Shown here piece after piece: positions 56,513-64,000 of a stretch of 64,000 nt of DNA. How positions within the stretch are numbered: the first letter of the stretch is position 1; the number at the start of each line of letters is the position of its first letter. The translations under genes and the position numbers were made by a program. Under the pieces are notes generated by a model that did not search any database, was not told the origin of the DNA, and saw only the letters and a list, made by a program, of their open reading frames with translations. Source of the DNA: Struthio camelus. Lineage: Eukaryota; Chordata; Aves; Struthioniformes; Struthionidae. The stretch is taken from positions 40,341,817 through 40,405,816 of the forward strand of contig NC_090981.1 in the NCBI RefSeq assembly GCF_040807025.1, read 5' to 3'.

Positions 56513-58023
56513 CTGCAGAAAGGAAGAGAGGTAAATTTCAATGTTTATTCTATCTGATTATTTTGAACTACTGCAATTAAAGCTTATGGGGTACGGTCTA
56601 AGATGCAAATTTTTGTGAAAAGTTACAAATGAAACAAAAATGAATTCCTCCAATAAATTTCCTCAGTTTCATTCAGTTATAAAAAGAATTAGAAGATTCG
56701 ATAAAGAATTTTTAGAGTATTTCCATAATTTTTTCTTTACCTAGGGAATGTTTTCAGTCATTTATGTATATTCTAAAGAACTAGGAAGAACTAGAAAATA
56801 GGCAAGTAATTGCAAAAAAAACTATCTTCTCTCTGCCACTGTACCAGCTCTTCAAAGTTCGACCGTTTGCAAGTACATTTAATAATTTCAACATTGATTC
56901 TTTGGATGAACTAGGCTAACCTGCCACTTCATCAAGTCCTGGCTGGAGCACGGGGAGTAAGAAAAACTGTCCAACTGTAGATATCACGACCAGTAACACA
57001 TTAACCTATACAAATCAAAGACTACAGCATGACAGAAGCACAGTCCTCTTATGAACATTAGCAGCATTCATATCTGACAACAACTCCCAAACATGTTTAA
57101 GAGTCATTACAATAACTGTCAGCAGAAAGAGCTTACTATCTAAGCTGACACACTGAAATGACGGTATTGTTTAAGATATGCAAACTAGATCTATTCTACC
57201 TATTTTTCCTCATCCCCAAACCAGGTAAGAATAAAATAAATGCTGCTTCAAACATTTCCAGCTTTTATAGCTGCAAATCTATATTCAAGGATATTCAAAA
57301 TAGAATATGTATGATTCAGTGCTACCTATCTCCTAAAAGCTCTTCACAGAGCACAAAATGGAAAACAGCATGTTCCATTAAGTCATGATTGTGGCTTTTT
57401 TGTTCTTTGCAATGTATTTTTTTCTTTTTCGATATAACTGAAATGTAACATTCACTGGGAGGCAAACGTGGTTTCATGTCTCAGCAACAGCATTTTCCAA
57501 GGCTAGAAATACAGGCACTCCACAATAAGAGCAGTAGCTTAGGAAAAGAAAGAATACTGGAATACAGCCACAGAATTTTTGGGCTGGAAATTAAGTAACA
57601 CTTTGTGTAGGCTTTAGAGGGAAGACAAGATGTAGGGAATGTGGTTTTCCTTGGATAGAAGAATGATTGTATACTTAGAAAGGAAAATGGGAAAAAAAAA
57701 ACGGCATATTAGGAACACATATAACCGAGGAAAGAGGTACAAGTTAAAAATGCCATGTTTTTTAGCATAAGGAGATTTCCAACAGTTGTATGGCTGAGGT
57801 GAAATCAATTAGGAGAGCGCCTTAGAGCTGGGGACAAAGCAAGGAAATTTCACTCCCTTTCTCAGTGGGTGGGTAACTTGTTTGGAGTTGTAACGTGATG
57901 GACCAAAAAGGGAGGAGCACATACCTAGCTGCACTTACCCCTCTCCACTTCATAAATGAGAGAGGAAGATGCCAGCTAAATGACCCATTTGCTAGTTTAA
58001 ACCTCTGCCCTCATCTTTGAGCA

Positions 58024-58058
<35 letters not shown>

Positions 58059-59807
58059 TCGAGTCTCCTTCCCTATAATTGTGAGAGAGGATGTGGTTTC
58101 AGGATGCCAGGAGCCTGGCGGACTGCCTATTCTGCTTTCAGACAATAGAGCCAGCCGAAGCAGGGGCTCAGACACAGCCATTCAAAAGATCCTTCCTGCT
58201 CTGTGTTCACACAGCATGTGTCATGAAGTTTTTTTAAAAAATTAGTAAGTTGCTGTGGAACGTCCTAACATGTCATTTAGTCATAAAATACCTTTTCAGC
58301 TGTGTTCCTTAAAGCTAAGGAATCCACAAGTCTGCAAAACAGCTGCACAAATCTCAGATGATGTATGAGGCTACCCATATCATCACCTTCATGGAACTAC
58401 CTTTGCGGCTTAAGAACCTTGGCTTTGTACACTATCCATGTAAAGAATGAGCATCTCAAAGCAGAGGTCCCAAGACGGCCTGCGGAGGCTGTCAGAGGTG
58501 CTCACCTCTCCCCAGCAACTGTGTGGGGCACGTGGGTTCCTAACTTCACAATTCAGTTAAACGCCTCTGAGTAGGGTGGTATGAAACAATCCTCATCTAA
58601 TCCAAAAAGGTTCAAGCTCAGAAATACTTAAATTAACTAACATGGAAGTCCAATCTTTCTTTCAGTAGCCCTCCAAACTTAATTATTGACATATTCCCTG
58701 AGGCTTAACACACCAAAGAACTGTAGTAATTCCTTCTGAAGTTTAACTGAGAAGTCTCCTCCCTGCCAATTTAAAAGCTCTAAGCCACTCTAATATTCAG
58801 TGAATTATTTAAACTCCCCATAATGAATTAATCAGATTTCAGTTTGTTTTCTTATCTGAGTATACAGAAATAAGCTAGCAATTACTTTCAAAGAGATCTT
58901 GACAGAGGCACACAAGGTCTGAAGGTCCAGAAGTGATCAATATTATCTGCAACGCAGTATAAAGCAAAGTGTATGTCAGTTGATTTCTCTTCTACCATAT
59001 ACACCTAATACATGATTTGCTGGATTTCCAAGGGTCTCAAATTTTACTAGTTTAGATGGTTATTCCTAAGTAATTGTCCAGTCAGTTGTGGCACAGCCCC
59101 ACAATGAAAACTTTTTAGAAGTTAAATACAGCACTTCCAAAAAAGGCACATGGAATGGACAGAGGCGGGTGGCTGCAGACTGGAAGCTGACCCCTTCTAC
59201 TGTAAGCCTCTGGCAACAGGAACTGCTGGCCTCTGGGACTGCACTCAGCAAGCTGAAGCGGCAGCTCAGTGGGTCACCGAGCTGCAGGATGGACAAACTC
59301 AGGAAGCAGCCCCAGGCTGACCTCCAGGCAGAGGGAGGCTGATCTGACCTGAACGCATCATCCTAGGTGAGATATCATCACTGCTCTGGAAGGTCACATT
59401 AATATTCACCTGTCTTCACTAGAAGTATGTCTTTGAAATATATCTAAGTTTCTAAGGTGTATGACATGTTAGAAAGACATCATAAATTCAAACCTTCTTA
59501 AGAAAAAAATAAGAGCACGGACATTATTTTCATCTAAATTCTAACAAATATTTACATACATGTGAGGCATCATCTATTAGACTCAAGTCAAACAACAGAC
59601 AGACCAGAACAAGCTGTCCAATTTAAACTGTATTGTTTACAGATTCGGATTAAGCCTGCAAGTGTTGCTTTGCAAAACAGTTTAAGTTGAAACTGCTGTA
59701 AACAATCTTAATAATACATTTTATTGTACTACACACATTCAAATTAAATTTATTTTAAATACTCTATTTCCCTATAAAATCCTAAATAAAAATTAAAAAT
59801 TGATTAC
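56513..59807 (-). other. MSH3 intron 18 (3295 bp)
   Basis: Contains a T26 run on the plus strand (58026-58051). Nothing else recognisable; the ORFs of 60-85 codons here do not look coding. Confidence 0.8.
58026..58051. repeat. (T)26 homopolymer
   Basis: 26 consecutive T on the plus strand (A26 on the MSH3 sense strand), in intron 18. It could be the tail of an old retroposed copy, but no element body was recognised on its right side. Confidence 0.85.
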
Positions 59808-59915
59808 CTGCAGTAGTCTCCTTGTTTAGCCACCTGGGCCAATGAGAACAGACAGTCAATAGTTGCTAGGTGACCAATCGCTTTAGACACAGGGTGATAA
59901 TGTTCACTAAAATGA
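59808..59915 (-). CDS. MSH3: MSH3 exon 18 (108 bp)
   Basis: Encodes [20 protein letters not shown], then [15 protein letters not shown], with the split Arg codon AG|A at the 3' side. In MutS proteins this segment ends the core/lever and leads into the beta-strand that opens the ATPase domain; the DCLFSLA-x-VA pattern is typical of MutS homologues. Acceptor TAG, donor AG|gtaatc. The exon is 1 + 35 codons + 2 bases. Confidence 0.95.
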
Positions 59916-63865
<3,950 letters not shown>

Positions 63866-63930
63866 CTGCTAACCATAACCCAGTTAGATGGCACAGAAGA
63901 TATAAGGGAATTCTTGACTTCTATCAGAAA
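63866..63930 (-). CDS. MSH3: MSH3 exon 16 (65 bp)
   Basis: Internal exon, phase 0 at its start, leaving AG of a split Ser codon at its end. It encodes FLIEVKNSLISSVPSNWVMV followed by Ser, matching the human [20 protein letters not shown] stretch at the end of the lever/core region, before the helices that lead to the ATPase. The acceptor is TAG behind a T-rich tract (minus strand, just above 63930). The donor is AG|gtaaaa at 63865. This is the most 5' exon in the window; the preceding exon lies beyond 64000. The 65-bp length matches an in-frame join to the next exon. Confidence is high because translation, phase and both splice sites agree. Confidence 0.93.
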
Positions 63931-64000
63931 CTACAATAAACAGAAACAGAGCATTATACATCACAGTTAATTAGGGAGACTACAGAAACATATTCTTCAG

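Noticed and set aside
58026..58051. T26 run as the tail of a retrotransposed gene
   Set aside because: No element body or coding remnant was recognised on the side where it should lie.

Overview
This window is vertebrate nuclear DNA, almost certainly from a bird. It is AT-rich, gene-poor and intron-rich, with very few interspersed repeats. The one clear young-looking transposon is a CR1 LINE, the dominant avian retroposon. There is no bacterial, phage or CRISPR-like structure.

The only gene recognised with confidence is MSH3, the mismatch-repair MutS homologue, on the minus strand. Nine exons (27045-63930) join in frame through GT-AG splice sites and encode the last 387 residues plus the stop codon. 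They run from the end of the lever/core region through the whole MutS ATPase domain (Walker A in the exon at 52810-52967, Walker B at 32393-32579) to the terminal helix-turn-helix and C-terminus. Exons are numbered 16-24 by counting back from the 24-exon human gene. Exons 1-15 and the promoter lie beyond 64000. A polyadenylation signal candidate lies about 320 bp after the stop.

Layout. 1-26.7 kb is intergenic sequence 3' of MSH3. It holds a 5'-truncated CR1 with a broken reverse transcriptase (2751-4104), an older CR1/L3-like fragment (about 9040-9480), a perfect 305-bp inverted repeat (7865-8169 and 11876-12180) and a compact CpG island (17205-17510). 26.7-64 kb is the MSH3 3' half: small introns at the C-terminal end, one 20-kb intron (32580-52809), then introns of 1.3-3.4 kb. 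The 20-kb intron contains a second CpG-rich block (about 40000-40480), a frameshifted protein-like ORF pair on the minus strand (43969-44429), and G/C homopolymers. The last intron carries a GC-rich block with a C27 run, and its acceptor has a T23 tract two bases from the splice junction region.

Main leads: the perfect inverted repeat, one arm of which abuts a T21 run; slippage-prone repeats placed next to splice sites of MSH3; the unassigned broken ORF in intron 20; and CpG islands not explained by any recognised gene. All coordinates were derived by hand reading; no database search was possible.
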